The notes: a model not told the origin generated them from the letters alone. DNA of 59,872 nucleotides from Nitrosomonas supralitoralis (GCF_003011925.2 NZ_PXXU01000018.1:1-59872), one strand, 5' to 3'. Counted from the first letter of the stretch, positions 42,412 through 53,223 are shown. Numbers and translations are program-made.

Positions 42412-42855
42412 CTATACACTTCGTGAGGTGCACATAAGTTGTGCTTCGGTAACAAGCTGGTCATCTACTTCAGCACGGGCCGAATACTTCCATAATCCTT
42501 TGATCTGTCGTTCGATAGCAACTTTTAGAATTAACTGATCGCCGGCCATGACGGGTTTTTTGAAACGAACACCATCGATACCTACAAAGTAATAAACAGT
42601 ATCTTCCTTATTAGTTGTATTTTCTGTTCTAAGTGTCAGGATAGCCGCTGCTTGAGCTAATGCTTCAACAATCAAAACCCCAGGCATCACTGGATGATGT
42701 GGAAAATGTCCCGAAAAGAAGGGCTCATTGATGGAGACATTTTTTAATGCAACAATATCTTTACCTGCCTCAAAGGAAATTACGCGGTCTACTAGCAATA
42801 GCGGATAGCGATGTGGAAGATATTTTAAAATTTCGTGAATGTTCATGCTACTCAT
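42412..42855 (-). CDS. fabZ: 3-hydroxyacyl-ACP dehydratase FabZ
   Basis: Dehydrates 3-hydroxyacyl-ACP in fatty acid elongation. The protein has 147 residues. The hot-dog fold has [17 protein letters not shown] and the active-site helix [20 protein letters not shown] (His and Glu). It follows skp after only 58 bp, whereas lpxD is usually between them; lpxA and lpxB, which normally follow fabZ, are also absent and rnhB comes next. Confidence 0.97.
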   Translation of the reverse strand: MSSMNIHEILKYLPHRYPLLLVDRVISFEAGKDIVALKNVSINEPFFSGHFPHHPVMPGVLIVEALAQAAAILTLRTENTTNKEDTVYYFVGIDGVRFKKPVMAGDQLILKVAIERQIKGLWKYSARAEVDDQLVTEAQLMCTSRSV

Positions 42856-42913
42856 TGTGTTATTTCCTTTTTGACTCTGGATGCCGTGTGATCAGCAGAT
42901 GCAGAATGCTGCT

Positions 42914-43450
42914 TTATTCATTGTTGAGCGCTTTAATTACTTTGTCAGTAATGTCGATGCGCTGACTTCTGTAGACCGAGTCTTGCAATTGCAATATCAG
43001 ATCATAATTTTCATTTTCTGCGATTTTGCTGATAGCTTGATTGGTGCGTTCCAAAACCATACTGTACTCTTCGTTCTGACGTACACTTAAGTCCTCTCGC
43101 ATCTGTTTTTGGGCACGTTGGTACTCGCGACTTAAATTGGCAAGATTTCTTTCCAAATTGCGTCGCTCGGACTCTTCCATGATTGTGTTGTCTTGTTCCA
43201 ACCGGTCTTGCAATTTCTTGGCCTTCATTGCCATTTTCTTGATATCTTCATCACGCGGAACAAATTCTTGTTCAATTTTTTTCTGGGCCTGTATGGCTGG
43301 TATGGATTCACGCAGGATCTTTTCGGTATTGACTACTCCAATTTTAATATCACTAGCGAAGGCAGTTACGAAACTGCTGTTACAAACAATGATAAAAAAA
43401 ACCATCATTGTATTGAACCAGCAGCGATAGATGCGATTATATATTTTCAC
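42914..43450 (-). CDS. skp: OmpH/Skp-family periplasmic chaperone
   Basis: Trimeric periplasmic chaperone that holds unfolded outer-membrane proteins for BamA. The start is the GTG at 43450, nine bases after AGGA, giving 178 residues. The signal peptide covers about 1-33 and ends AFA before SDIKIGVVNTEKIL. The following coiled-coil arms (VPRDEDIKKMAMKAKKLQDR and NLERNLANLSREYQRAQKQM) and the closing strand IAENENYDLILQL are typical of OmpH. It is directly downstream of bamA. Confidence 0.93.
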   Translation of the reverse strand: MKIYNRIYRCWFNTMMVFFIIVCNSSFVTAFASDIKIGVVNTEKILRESIPAIQAQKKIEQEFVPRDEDIKKMAMKAKKLQDRLEQDNTIMEESERRNLERNLANLSREYQRAQKQMREDLSVRQNEEYSMVLERTNQAISKIAENENYDLILQLQDSVYRSQRIDITDKVIKALNNE

Positions 43451-43471
43451 CTGTAACAATCCTCAATAGAA

Positions 43472-45781
43472 TTAGAATTGTTGACCAAACATGAATTGGA
43501 ATCTTTGCAGATTATCAGACGGTACATCATTTAATGGTTCTGCAACGCTGACTTTCAGTGGTCCCATTGGAGATATCCAGGTTAACGCAATACCGGTTGA
43601 GTAACGCATGAAATTGTTAAGTTGACTGAATTGATTAAATGTGGTTCCGCCATCAAAAAACACACTAAAGCGTAATGATCGATCATCGCGCAAGAATGGA
43701 ACAGGAAACATTAGCTCAATATTGCCGACTACACGCTTGCTAGCGCCGATTGCTAGCAATCTTTGATTGAAACCACTGATGTTAGCAAATCCTGATGGAT
43801 CACGCGGGCCTAAAGAATTCAGATCATAGCCCCTTACTGAGTTATTACCCCCAGCAAAGAAGTTTTTGAAAAAAGGGAGAGTTTTGCCCTTGTAACCATC
43901 ACCATAACCGAACTCCGTATTTACCAGGAGCGTAAAGAAATCCGTGATCGGATAGTACCATTTCTGGTGATAACTGAGCTTGTAGTAATTTAAATCTCCA
44001 CCCGGCACACTGACTTCGCCAAATAATCGATGGGTTGTTCCGGAGGTTGGCCAAATTGCGCTATCACGCCGATCGCGTGCCCAGCTCACTGTAGCCGGAA
44101 AATTATTGGTTGTTTCGCCGAATTCAGTAACAAAATCCTTATAACGCTGTGGACTGCCACTAAATATACCGATAGAAGTATTTTCTGCAGCCAAACCAAA
44201 GGACACAATATCATTTTCAGCAATCGGGATTCCTAGCCTAAAACCGGCGCCCACGGTGTCTGTTTTAAATGAACCAAACTGTGTTAATGCGCGTGTATCT
44301 AAAACACGCTTGTAAGCATCCAAGCCAAAGCTTATGCCATCAACTGTGGCATAAGGATTGGTAAAAGATGCGGAATAGGTTTCATTAATGGCACCTCGGT
44401 TAGCATCCAGACTAAAAAAGTTGCCAGTGCCGAATATATTATTCTGAGAAATTGAAGCGTTTAGAATGATTCCTTGACGATCGGAATAACCCGCACCAAA
44501 CATAATAGATCCGGTTGGCCGTTCTTCAACTCTGACTTTGATATCTACCTGATCCGTTTTATTGGGTACCGCCGGCGTTTCAACATTGACACTATTGAAA
44601 AAACCTAAACGATCAATCCGGACTTTTGAGTTGTTAATTTTACTGGTGGAATGCCAGGCCCCTTCCATTTGGCGAAATTCACGACGTATGACTTCGTCGC
44701 GGGTGCGGTCGTTACCTTCAATGTCGATACGGCGCACATATACACGCCTACCTGGGTCAATAAAAAATGTGAAAGCAGCTTGTCGGTTTTCATAATCTAT
44801 TGTTGGTGAGGCATTAACATTAGCAAAGGCATATCCGTCATCACCTAATCGATCGGTAATTAATTTGATGGATTCGGTTAATTTCTCGCGCACAAACACG
44901 TCCCCAGTTTTTAATAATATCAGTTTGTGAATTTCTTCTTCCGGAGCGATGGTTTCTCCCGCCACCTTGATATCTGAAATTGTATATTGATCGCCTTCGG
45001 TTACGTTGATTGTAATATAGATATCGCGCAAATCAGGTGTTATGGAAACTTGAGTAGATTCGATATTGAATTCCAGATAACCACGATCAAGATAGTATGA
45101 ACGAAGTGTCTCCAAGTCGGCGGAGAGCTTTTGTTTTGAATATTGATCATTCTTTGTGAACCAGCTTAGTAGATCGGGTCTTCTGAGCACTAGTATGCTA
45201 CGCAATTCTTTATCTGGAAATTTATCGTTACCGACAAAGCTTATTCTTTTTATTCTTGCGGTGCGGCCTTCATGAATGTCAAAATTGATTCCGACACGAT
45301 TACGCTCAAGTGGTGTAGAGGTTGTTGTGATTTTAACGGCATATTTTCCACGGCTGATGTACTGTCGTTTTAATTCCAATTCGGCTCGTTCCAGAAGTGA
45401 GCGGCTAAAAATTCTGGATTCGGATATGCCTGCTTGTTTGAGACCTTCAAGCAGTTTGTCTTTCTCAAATTCTTTGGCGCCATTAATGCTGATTTGTGCA
45501 ATAGCGGGACGTTCAATAACTTCAACAATTAGAATATTATTCTCGTTTTTTAATTTTACATCCTTAAAAAATCCAGTCGCATACAACGCCTTAATCGCTT
45601 TGGTTGCTTTATCTGCATCCAGCACTTCACCAACTTTAATTGGTAGATAACTAAATACAGTGCCTGCTTCAGTACGCTGTATGCCTTCAACGCGAATATC
45701 TTCAACAATGAAAGAGTCGCTGGCCCAGGATGAATATGCATAAAATAGGCTGATTAGCGCAACGAAACACTGAAATTTCAT
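43472..45781 (-). CDS. bamA: Outer-membrane protein assembly factor BamA
   Basis: Omp85-family insertase that folds beta-barrel proteins into the outer membrane. The protein has 769 residues. The signal peptide covers about 1-20 (ending SWA). Five POTRA domains run from about 22 to 345, beginning FIVEDIRVEGIQRTEAGTVF. The C-terminal barrel contains the lid-locking NSVRGYDLNSLGPRD near 660 and ends in the aromatic motif FMFGQQF (terminal Phe). It lies 3 bp after rseP and 21 bp before skp, so the three form a tight operon of outer-membrane biogenesis. Confidence 0.98.
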   Translation of the reverse strand: MKFQCFVALISLFYAYSSWASDSFIVEDIRVEGIQRTEAGTVFSYLPIKVGEVLDADKATKAIKALYATGFFKDVKLKNENNILIVEVIERPAIAQISINGAKEFEKDKLLEGLKQAGISESRIFSRSLLERAELELKRQYISRGKYAVKITTTSTPLERNRVGINFDIHEGRTARIKRISFVGNDKFPDKELRSILVLRRPDLLSWFTKNDQYSKQKLSADLETLRSYYLDRGYLEFNIESTQVSITPDLRDIYITINVTEGDQYTISDIKVAGETIAPEEEIHKLILLKTGDVFVREKLTESIKLITDRLGDDGYAFANVNASPTIDYENRQAAFTFFIDPGRRVYVRRIDIEGNDRTRDEVIRREFRQMEGAWHSTSKINNSKVRIDRLGFFNSVNVETPAVPNKTDQVDIKVRVEERPTGSIMFGAGYSDRQGIILNASISQNNIFGTGNFFSLDANRGAINETYSASFTNPYATVDGISFGLDAYKRVLDTRALTQFGSFKTDTVGAGFRLGIPIAENDIVSFGLAAENTSIGIFSGSPQRYKDFVTEFGETTNNFPATVSWARDRRDSAIWPTSGTTHRLFGEVSVPGGDLNYYKLSYHQKWYYPITDFFTLLVNTEFGYGDGYKGKTLPFFKNFFAGGNNSVRGYDLNSLGPRDPSGFANISGFNQRLLAIGASKRVVGNIELMFPVPFLRDDRSLRFSVFFDGGTTFNQFSQLNNFMRYSTGIALTWISPMGPLKVSVAEPLNDVPSDNLQRFQFMFGQQF

Positions 45782-45784
45782 TAT

Positions 45785-47152
45785 TTAGCCAGTAATAAGC
45801 CGATTAATATCGTTGTAGATGGCAAACGTCATAAGTGTAAACAGCATAATCAGACCGATTTTTTGACCAATTATTATTGTTTTATCTGAAACTGGGCTTC
45901 CTTTGGCTATTTCAATAAGATAATACATAAGATGTCCGCCATCAAGTATAGGAATTGGCAGCAAATTTAATACCCCAATACTAACACTGATTAGCGCTAG
46001 AAAAGCGAGATAAGATACTAACCCCATTTGTGCAGATTGTCCGGCATAATCCGCTATCGAGATCGGTCCGCTGACATTTTTCCAGGATACATCACCAGTA
46101 ATCATCTTAGAGAGCATTTGTAATGTCAGTACAGTTGTTTCCCAAGTTTTCTCGGCAGCTTTTTGTATTGCTTTGCCAGGTGAATAACTGACTGTAACCA
46201 GTAATTCTTCAAAATCTGATTGATTGACCAAGGGTGCAACACCTATTTTGCCCACTTGCTTACCATGTTCTATGGTTACCTCAGGTGTAACCGTCAACAT
46301 GATCATTTGATCGTTACGCAAAATATCCAATTCGAGTAAATGTTCGGGATTTTTACGTATTTCTTTCACAAAATCCATCCAAGTATGAATCTCAGTGTTA
46401 TTGACAGCAATAATTTCGTCACCTGTCAGTAAACCAGCATGGTAACCAATGCCATCAGAAATGACTTGTCCGATAACGGGCTTTACTATCGGTTGGTAAC
46501 TACTTAACCCTATAATACCTGGAAAATTTTCATTGAGCTTATCGGGATCGACTTGGCTTAAATCCAACTGCCGCCAATTGATTTCACCATTATTACCGAT
46601 AGTCTGCACTTTCACATTAGCTGACTGATCGATGGCATATCGCAATAAAGCCCAGCGAGCATCCTGCCAGCTGGCAACGGGTTCATTTTCTATGCTAGCA
46701 ATTGTTTCACCCATAACAAATTCTGCCTTGGCGGCAGCTGTGCCTGGTTCGACTGGGCCCAGCACGGGTTTCATCCCGGCGACACCTAGAATAAAAAGTA
46801 ACCAATATAAAACAATGGCTAGTAAGAAATTGGCAATAGGACCAGCTGCAACGATAGCAAAGCGACGAGCTACCGGCTGGCGGTTAAATGCACGAGGTAA
46901 GTCTTCGGACGGTACTTTGCCTTCATTTTCATCGAGCATCTTGACATAACCGCCTAATGGGATCGCAGCAATTACCCATTCAGTTTGGTCCTTTCCCCAT
47001 CGCCTGCGAAAAATAGGCTGACCAAAACCAATGCAAAATCGTAATACTTTTACACCATTCCATCGTGCTACTAAATAATGGCCGAATTCGTGAAAGGTTA
47101 TCAGTATGCCTAAGGCAATAATGAAAGATATAATTGTAAAAGTTATTGACAT
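45785..47152 (-). CDS. rseP: Site-2 zinc metalloprotease RseP
   Basis: Intramembrane protease that cuts anti-sigma factor RseA and clears remnant signal peptides. The protein has 455 residues. Zinc site HEFGH is at residues 21-25, with the third ligand in LLPIPILDGGHLMYY near 400. Two PDZ domains lie in the periplasmic loop (about 110-305). It follows dxr after a 157-bp gap and is directly before bamA. Confidence 0.97.
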   Translation of the reverse strand: MSITFTIISFIIALGILITFHEFGHYLVARWNGVKVLRFCIGFGQPIFRRRWGKDQTEWVIAAIPLGGYVKMLDENEGKVPSEDLPRAFNRQPVARRFAIVAAGPIANFLLAIVLYWLLFILGVAGMKPVLGPVEPGTAAAKAEFVMGETIASIENEPVASWQDARWALLRYAIDQSANVKVQTIGNNGEINWRQLDLSQVDPDKLNENFPGIIGLSSYQPIVKPVIGQVISDGIGYHAGLLTGDEIIAVNNTEIHTWMDFVKEIRKNPEHLLELDILRNDQMIMLTVTPEVTIEHGKQVGKIGVAPLVNQSDFEELLVTVSYSPGKAIQKAAEKTWETTVLTLQMLSKMITGDVSWKNVSGPISIADYAGQSAQMGLVSYLAFLALISVSIGVLNLLPIPILDGGHLMYYLIEIAKGSPVSDKTIIIGQKIGLIMLFTLMTFAIYNDINRLITG

Positions 47153-47309
47153 ATCAATTTATTGCACATAAGGCAGGCTCTGGGTTAATTTTAATTGCAC
47201 GACATTTTTTACCTAATTTTTACAAAAAATGAATGCACGGATACTACCATTAATTAAGAAAAATTGAATCTTGTGATTTGTCAGCAAGATTTTTTTCTTT
47301 TTGCACTTA

Positions 47310-48494
47310 CTATAAATTGGCAAGCCATTCGTGTGCTTTAGCGCGTGCCAGCTTGTCTGTTTTCAAAACATCATCCAGTGTTAAAATTTCTTCCCGCTGT
47401 ATTATTTGCATAACATGCTTAATCATGGCAGGAATATCAGTAAATGCCATGCGTTTTTTCAGGAAAGATTCTACCGCTATCTCGTTGGCGGCATTCAGTG
47501 CAGCCGGCATATTTCCTCCGGCATCCAGAGCTTGATATGCTAAGCCTAAACATGGAAATTTACTGAAATCAGGCTCTTCAAAATCGAGATGAGCAACTTT
47601 AAACATATCTAGAGCGGATACTCCACTTTCTATTCGCTCGGGATAGCCCATCGCATGTGCAATAGGTGTTCGCATGTCTGGGTTGCCAAGTTGCGCGATG
47701 ACCGAGCCATCGACATACGCAACCATAGAGTGAACCACGCTTTGTGGATGGATGACCACTTGAATTTTATCTGGAGGCGCCTCAAACAGCCAATGCGCCT
47801 CAATGACCTCTAATCCTTTATTCATCATGGTGGCAGAATCTACGGAAATTTTCTGTCCCATATCCCAATTAGGGTGTGCGCAAGCTTGTTCCGGAGTGAC
47901 GTTCTCCAGTGAGTCTAATGATGCACATCGAAACGGTCCACCTGAAGCAGTAAGTAGTATGCGACTGATGCCTGCTGTTGCCAAATTACCATTGTAATGA
48001 TGTGGCAATGACTGGTAGATTGCATTATGTTCGCTATCAATCGGGAGAAGTGTGGCATGGTGTTGCTTTACCAAATCCATAAAAATACGGCCAGCCATTA
48101 CCAGGGTTTCTTTATTGGCTAAAAGGACTAGTTTTCCTGTTTGCGCAGCTGCGAATGTTGGGCGAATGCCAGCAGCTCCTACAATTGCAGCCATTACGGT
48201 GTCCACATCTGGGTGTGAAGCCACCTTTTCTAAGGATTCAATCCCCGATAAAACTTCAGTCTTAATATTCGTCGTTTTAATTGCGCTAGCAAGCTGCTCA
48301 GAGCTTTCCTGATCCAGCATGACTGCAAATCTTGGTTGAAACCGTTGGCATTGCGATAGTATTTTTTCTACATTTTTGTTGGCTGTTATTGCAAAAGTCT
48401 GAAAACGATCAGGGTGGCGTGCGATAACATCCAATGTGCTTTCCCCGATGCTGCCGGTGGAGCCAAGTATAGTAATTTTTCGGATAGTTTTCAT
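47310..48494 (-). CDS. dxr: 1-deoxy-D-xylulose 5-phosphate reductoisomerase
   Basis: Second enzyme of the MEP isoprenoid pathway, making methylerythritol phosphate with NADPH. The protein has 394 residues. The NADPH motif is ILGSTGSIGESTLDV (8-22), and the metal/substrate sites include LLPIDSEHNAIYQ and LLTASGGPFR, with the flexible-loop HPNWDMGQKISVDSATMMNK. The product line feeds UppS nearby. Its start overlaps the end of cdsA by 4 bp. Confidence 0.98.
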   Translation of the reverse strand: MKTIRKITILGSTGSIGESTLDVIARHPDRFQTFAITANKNVEKILSQCQRFQPRFAVMLDQESSEQLASAIKTTNIKTEVLSGIESLEKVASHPDVDTVMAAIVGAAGIRPTFAAAQTGKLVLLANKETLVMAGRIFMDLVKQHHATLLPIDSEHNAIYQSLPHHYNGNLATAGISRILLTASGGPFRCASLDSLENVTPEQACAHPNWDMGQKISVDSATMMNKGLEVIEAHWLFEAPPDKIQVVIHPQSVVHSMVAYVDGSVIAQLGNPDMRTPIAHAMGYPERIESGVSALDMFKVAHLDFEEPDFSKFPCLGLAYQALDAGGNMPAALNAANEIAVESFLKKRMAFTDIPAMIKHVMQIIQREEILTLDDVLKTDKLARAKAHEWLANL

Positions 48495-49315
48495 GACACG
48501 GGCGAATAAAAAATTAGTAAGGCCAAAATGGCAAATGGCAGCGATGACATTAAAGAATCAATTCGATCCAAAATACCGCCATGGCCAGGCAAAATACTTC
48601 CACTATCCTTAACACCTGCTTGACGCTTCATCAGTGATTCGTATAAATCTCCAAGAATACCTAGTACAGTCATCAATAAAAGCAGTGGTATCAGCATTGC
48701 TGCTAAAGGATCTTCAATTAGCCAGAAAGCCCATATAATCCCGTAAATTAATACAGCAAGTAAGGCTCCGACAACACCTTCCCAAGTTTTATTCGGACTA
48801 ATTTGGCAAGCAAGCTTGCGTCTACCGAATGTTTTTCCAGTGAAATAAGCTGCTGTATCGGAAATCCAGATTGTCGCCATAAAGCCCAACAAAAGTAATG
48901 GACTGATTGCACGTAGTTGATAAAGTGCGAGACAGGTTGGTAATAATAATATCAAACCTATTAACATCAGAATCAGTGGGTTTTTAATCGTATAGGCTTG
49001 TTTTAGATACGGCGGTACACCAATAACCCAAAAGACCACTGATAAGATATAGGCCCAGATTAAATCCGAAGAATATACACCAGCTTTTATAGATTCGCTC
49101 ATTTGAAACAATAATTCCCCTCCGATTAGCGTGGTGAGGAGCATAAAAATTATTGTATTTTTTACTGAAAACCCTGCTAGTCGACTCCATTCTCGAGATC
49201 CGACAACTGTAAGCGCCAGCAGCACAATGGCCCAAAAGATATCTTGCAACAAAAATAATGCTGATAAGAATGAAGGAAGAATAACAATTACAGTAAGAAC
49301 ACGGGCTTTAAGCAT
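48491..49315 (-). CDS. cdsA: Phosphatidate cytidylyltransferase
   Basis: Makes CDP-diacylglycerol for all phospholipids, in the inner membrane. The protein has 274 residues and about eight membrane helices. The CDP-DAG synthase signature is SLMKRQAGVKDSGSILPGHG followed by GILDRIDSL near residues 225-255. SPNKTWEGVVGA is a second conserved block. It overlaps dxr by 4 bp and starts 13 bp after uppS, indicating coupled translation. Confidence 0.97.
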   Translation of the reverse strand: MLKARVLTVIVILPSFLSALFLLQDIFWAIVLLALTVVGSREWSRLAGFSVKNTIIFMLLTTLIGGELLFQMSESIKAGVYSSDLIWAYILSVVFWVIGVPPYLKQAYTIKNPLILMLIGLILLLPTCLALYQLRAISPLLLLGFMATIWISDTAAYFTGKTFGRRKLACQISPNKTWEGVVGALLAVLIYGIIWAFWLIEDPLAAMLIPLLLLMTVLGILGDLYESLMKRQAGVKDSGSILPGHGGILDRIDSLMSSLPFAILALLIFYSPVS

Positions 49316-49328
49316 GAAAAGTCATCTT

Positions 49329-50084
49329 TTATCCTGCTACTTGAATCTGTTCACTGGTGCAGCCAAACCGGCGTTCTCGTTGCTGATAAGATTGGATTGC
49401 TCGTTCAAGTTCATGTTCATCAAAATCAGGCCATAATGTATCGGTAAAATATAATTCTGTGTATGCGAGCTGCCATAATAAAAAATTACTAATGCGATAT
49501 TCTCCTCCTGTTCGAATAAACAGATCAGGTTCAGGGGCGTAGCTCAGTGCTAGATATTGCGTTAAATTTTCTTCTTCAAAATTCAACGGTAGCTCAGCTG
49601 ATTGCGCCATCATTTTACGTATGGCTTGCATGATATCCCAGCGTCCGCCATAGTTGGCTGCTATAGTAAAAGTAAGGCGTTTATTTTCGGCGGTTAATTG
49701 CTCGCCAGTATGGATGAATTCTCTTATCTTGGGCTCGAATTTTGATAAATCACCGATCACTTTAAAACAAATACCGTTTTCATGCAGCCTGGTGATTTCA
49801 TGTTCCAATGCACCCAGGAAAAGTTGCATTAACGACGTCACTTCTTCAGTAGGTCGTCGCCAATTTTCACTGCTAAAAGCAAATAAAGTGAGGTATGGTA
49901 TATTGCGCTCGATACATGCCTTGATAACGCCACGAACTGTTTCAACACCTTGCTTATGTCCCGCGATCCGCGGCATATATCGAGTCTGTGCCCAACGGCC
50001 ATTACCATCCATAATAATAGCAATATGTTTTGGTATTAAGCCAGTTTCAGGTATTTCTTTAGTTGAGCTTGGACCTTGAGGCAT
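49329..50084 (-). CDS. uppS: Undecaprenyl diphosphate synthase
   Basis: Cis-prenyltransferase that makes the C55 lipid carrier for peptidoglycan. The protein has 251 residues. Motifs are AIIMDGNGRWAQ (Asp26), GHKQGVETVR, LTLFAFSSENWRRP, and the C-terminal PDLFIRTGGEYRISNFLLWQ. It lies one base after the frr stop, on the same strand. UppP at 5.2 kb recycles its product. Confidence 0.98.
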   Translation of the reverse strand: MPQGPSSTKEIPETGLIPKHIAIIMDGNGRWAQTRYMPRIAGHKQGVETVRGVIKACIERNIPYLTLFAFSSENWRRPTEEVTSLMQLFLGALEHEITRLHENGICFKVIGDLSKFEPKIREFIHTGEQLTAENKRLTFTIAANYGGRWDIMQAIRKMMAQSAELPLNFEEENLTQYLALSYAPEPDLFIRTGGEYRISNFLLWQLAYTELYFTDTLWPDFDEHELERAIQSYQQRERRFGCTSEQIQVAG

Positions 50085-50085
50085 A

Positions 50086-50643
50086 TCAAACAGCCATTAG
50101 TTCTGTTTCCTTGACTTGCAATACTTTATCAATTTCCGTGATATAGCGATCTGTTAATTTTTGTATCTCATCTTGACCACGACGCTCATCATCTTCTGAA
50201 ATTTCTTTGGATTTTAATAAGTCTTTCAAGTGAGCATTTGCATCCCGACGGATATTACGCATTGCGACACGAACATTTTCCGCTTCTTGCTTTACTACCT
50301 TGATCAGGTCGCGACGACGTTCTTCAGTCAAGGCAGGCATAGGTACACGAATAGTTTCACCTACAGGCATCGGATTTAAACCTAAGTCTGACTCACGGAT
50401 GGCCCTTTCAATCGCATTACCCATTTTCTTTTCCCAGGGAATTACGCCGATCGTGCGTGCATCAATCAGATTGATATTGGCTACTTGATTTATGAGCGTT
50501 GGTGTACCGTAATAATCCACAGTAATATGATCTAAAAAACCAGTATGAGCACGTCCGCTTCTAACTTTACTTAAATCTACTTTTAATGCTTCAAGACTCT
50601 TTTGCATTTTTTGTTCAGCAGATTTTTTTACATCGGCAATCAT
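50086..50643 (-). CDS. frr: Ribosome recycling factor
   Basis: Splits post-termination ribosomes with EF-G. The start is put at ATG 50643 ([13 protein letters not shown], 185 residues) because the family is this length and a Shine-Dalgarno (GGGAAC) lies just upstream; a frame ten codons longer is unlikely. Conserved stretches are [36 protein letters not shown] and [19 protein letters not shown]. The order pyrH-frr-uppS is standard. Confidence 0.98.
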   Translation of the reverse strand: MIADVKKSAEQKMQKSLEALKVDLSKVRSGRAHTGFLDHITVDYYGTPTLINQVANINLIDARTIGVIPWEKKMGNAIERAIRESDLGLNPMPVGETIRVPMPALTEERRRDLIKVVKQEAENVRVAMRNIRRDANAHLKDLLKSKEISEDDERRGQDEIQKLTDRYITEIDKVLQVKETELMAV

Positions 50644-50694
50644 AATATCGTTCCCTTTTGCATCAATTTTCAAGAGGTTTCAATTATTGTTGAA

Positions 50695-51411
50695 TTAGAC
50701 GGTTACCAAAGTCCCTTCGTCTTCGCCTGTTATTATACGTTTAAGTGCGCCAGCCTTAAAAATACTAAAAACATTAAGTGGTAATTTCTGATCACGACAT
50801 AGTGTTAATGCAGTTGCATCCATTACTTGTAAATTCTTGGCTATAGCTTCGTCAAAAGTTAATTTATGGAAACGCGTTGCTTCAGGATCGATTTTAGGGT
50901 CGCTGGTATAAATGCCATCGACTTTTGTAGCTTTAAGTAAGATATCTACATTCATTTCCATTCCACGTAAAGCAGCTGCAGTATCAGTAGTAAAAAATGG
51001 ATTGCCGGTACCTGCCGCAAAAATAACTACTTTACCATCTTTCAGATAACGCATAGCACGCCCACGTATATAAGGTTCTACAACTTGTTCAATGCGTAAT
51101 GCGGATTGTATTCGCGGTACCAGACCAGCCAATTTCATCGCGTCTTGCAAAGCTAAAGCGTTCATTACAGTGGCTAACATGCCCATATAATCTGCAGTAA
51201 CTCGTTCCAGCCCATCATTGACTGATTTCATGCCACGAAAGATATTTCCACCTCCTACGACGATGGCAATTTCAATTCCTAGGTTGCTAATTTCTTCAAT
51301 CTCGGAAACTATTCTTCTCATGACGGCATGATTAATACCATACTTATCTTCACCCATCAGGGCTTCGCCGGATAGTTTTAGTAAAATACGTTTATAGACT
51401 GCAGTGGTCAT
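50695..51411 (-). CDS. pyrH: UMP kinase
   Basis: Phosphorylates UMP to UDP, a key pyrimidine step and the bacterial amino-acid-kinase-fold type. The protein has 238 residues. Motifs are [24 protein letters not shown] and the [20 protein letters not shown] loop with [17 protein letters not shown]. It lies 15 bp after tsf and 51 bp before frr. Confidence 0.98.
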   Translation of the reverse strand: MTTAVYKRILLKLSGEALMGEDKYGINHAVMRRIVSEIEEISNLGIEIAIVVGGGNIFRGMKSVNDGLERVTADYMGMLATVMNALALQDAMKLAGLVPRIQSALRIEQVVEPYIRGRAMRYLKDGKVVIFAAGTGNPFFTTDTAAALRGMEMNVDILLKATKVDGIYTSDPKIDPEATRFHKLTFDEAIAKNLQVMDATALTLCRDQKLPLNVFSIFKAGALKRIITGEDEGTLVTV

Positions 51412-51426
51412 TGATAATATATTGAT

Positions 51427-52311
51427 TTACTTGGCCTGTTCCATTTGAGCCTTAACTTCATCTGCAAAATTCTCAGTTTTCTTTTCTATTCCTTCTCCTA
51501 CCACGAACATAGTGAATCCATTAACCTCTGCAGTTTTTTTGGCGAGCAATTTTTCTATCGTCTGCTCCGGATCTTTTACAAATGGCTGACCTAATAACGT
51601 TATCTCTGCAAGATATTTTGCAATACGCCCATCAACCATTTTTTCAATAATATCGGCCGACTTGCCACTTTCGGCAGCCTGAGCCGTATAAATCTCGCGC
51701 TCATGCGCTAAGATATCTGCAGATACCTGCGCTTTAGATACACAGATGGGCTTGCTTGCCGCGATGTGCATGGCCAGATCTTTACCTAAAGCTTCATCTC
51801 CTCCGGTATAGTCCACCATCACCCCGATCTTGGTTCCATGAAGATAATAGGACAGCTGAGCATGTGATGCATGGCGGCTACAGCGTCGGATACTGATATT
51901 CTCGCCCAATTTCATAATCAACGCTTTGCGTATTGCTTCGACAGTTTCACCGCTTGGTAGCATTGCATCACTTAAAGCTGCCGTGTCGGTTATATTTTTT
52001 TCTGCACTTAGTTCAGCCAGATTTTTGGCGAAACTAATAAAATCTTCATTTCTGGCGACGAAATCTGTCTCACAGTTTACTTCAACCAGTGCACCACACT
52101 TTTTGTCTGATGAAATATATGCGCCAATTACTCCTTCTGCAGCAATTCGACCTGCAGCTTTACTTGCTTTGGCACCGCTTTTAATTCTTAATAAATCTTC
52201 TGCTGCTGTAATATCTCCGCCAGTCTCTGTTAATGCTTTTTTGCATTCCATCATGCCTAGCCCGGTCATTTCACGCAATTCTTTTACCATGCTTGCGGTT
52301 ATTTCCGCCAT
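51427..52311 (-). CDS. tsf: Elongation factor Ts
   Basis: Exchanges GDP for GTP on EF-Tu. The protein has 294 residues. The N-terminal UBA-like domain reads [20 protein letters not shown], and the core interaction region contains the conserved [25 protein letters not shown] is typical of the subdomain C region. It follows rpsB after a 167-bp gap with no separate gene, as in most bacteria. Confidence 0.98.
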   Translation of the reverse strand: MAEITASMVKELREMTGLGMMECKKALTETGGDITAAEDLLRIKSGAKASKAAGRIAAEGVIGAYISSDKKCGALVEVNCETDFVARNEDFISFAKNLAELSAEKNITDTAALSDAMLPSGETVEAIRKALIMKLGENISIRRCSRHASHAQLSYYLHGTKIGVMVDYTGGDEALGKDLAMHIAASKPICVSKAQVSADILAHEREIYTAQAAESGKSADIIEKMVDGRIAKYLAEITLLGQPFVKDPEQTIEKLLAKKTAEVNGFTMFVVGEGIEKKTENFADEVKAQMEQAK

Positions 52312-52478
52312 ATTTACTCCAAAAACAAATTAATTAATAAAAGAAGAAACGAAAATATATTTATCTTAATTTAATCAAGATTTCAGTATGATAAAGTTCT
52401 ATTTCGCATAAGTTCGGCAGCTTTCATGTCGGATCTTCAGTCTTGGATTTTCAAGCTGCTAATAAAAATTGTATGACT

Positions 52479-53198
52479 TTATTCTGCTTCAGAAGCCATT
52501 TCAACGATTTCTTGAATAGCTTGATTGCGTCCTTCCAGGATTGCGTCGGCTACGCCGCGGGCATATAGCCGTATTGCACGGCTTGAGTCGTCATTTCCAG
52601 GGATAATATAATGCAGATTATCAGGGTTATGATTAGTATCAACTACACCAACAACAGGGATGTCAAGCTTTCTTGCTTCTGTGATGGCTCCTTTTTGATA
52701 TCCAACATCTATAATAAATATAGCATCCGGCAAACCTTTCATGTCTTTGATGCCACCTAAACTACTATTAAGCTTATCTAATTCTCTTTGAAGATCAAGC
52801 GCTTCCTTTTTTACAAGTTTATCTAACGTTCCATCTTGCACCATTGTTTCCATGTCATGTAGGCGCTTGATAGATTGTTTAATGGTTTTAAAATTAGTCA
52901 GCATGCCTCCCAACCAACGTTGGTCTACATAGGGAGATCCGCAACGTACCGCTTCTTCGCGCACAATATCTCGTGCTTGTTTTTTGGTACCAACAAATAA
53001 AATTACTCCTTTGTTTGCAGATAACTGGCGCACATATTTCATGGCTTCCTCATACATCACCAAGGTTTTTTCAAGATTGATAATGTGGATTTTGTTACGA
53101 TGGCCGAAGATATACGGTGCCATTTTTGGGTTCCAGAAACGTGTTTGATGTCCAAAATGAACACCTGCTTCCAGCATTTGTCGCATGGTTACTGACAT
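52479..53198 (-). CDS. rpsB: 30S ribosomal protein S2
   Basis: Ribosomal protein of the small-subunit body. The protein has 239 residues. The start reads [20 protein letters not shown], followed by [28 protein letters not shown] and the second signature [25 protein letters not shown] precedes the ATG. A consensus-like promoter and a 26-bp perfect palindrome lie in its leader. It heads the rpsB-to-rnhB series. Confidence 0.99.
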   Translation of the reverse strand: MSVTMRQMLEAGVHFGHQTRFWNPKMAPYIFGHRNKIHIINLEKTLVMYEEAMKYVRQLSANKGVILFVGTKKQARDIVREEAVRCGSPYVDQRWLGGMLTNFKTIKQSIKRLHDMETMVQDGTLDKLVKKEALDLQRELDKLNSSLGGIKDMKGLPDAIFIIDVGYQKGAITEARKLDIPVVGVVDTNHNPDNLHYIIPGNDDSSRAIRLYARGVADAILEGRNQAIQEIVEMASEAE

Positions 53199-53223
53199 GA
53201 ATTCTCCTAATGGATTGAGCCTC

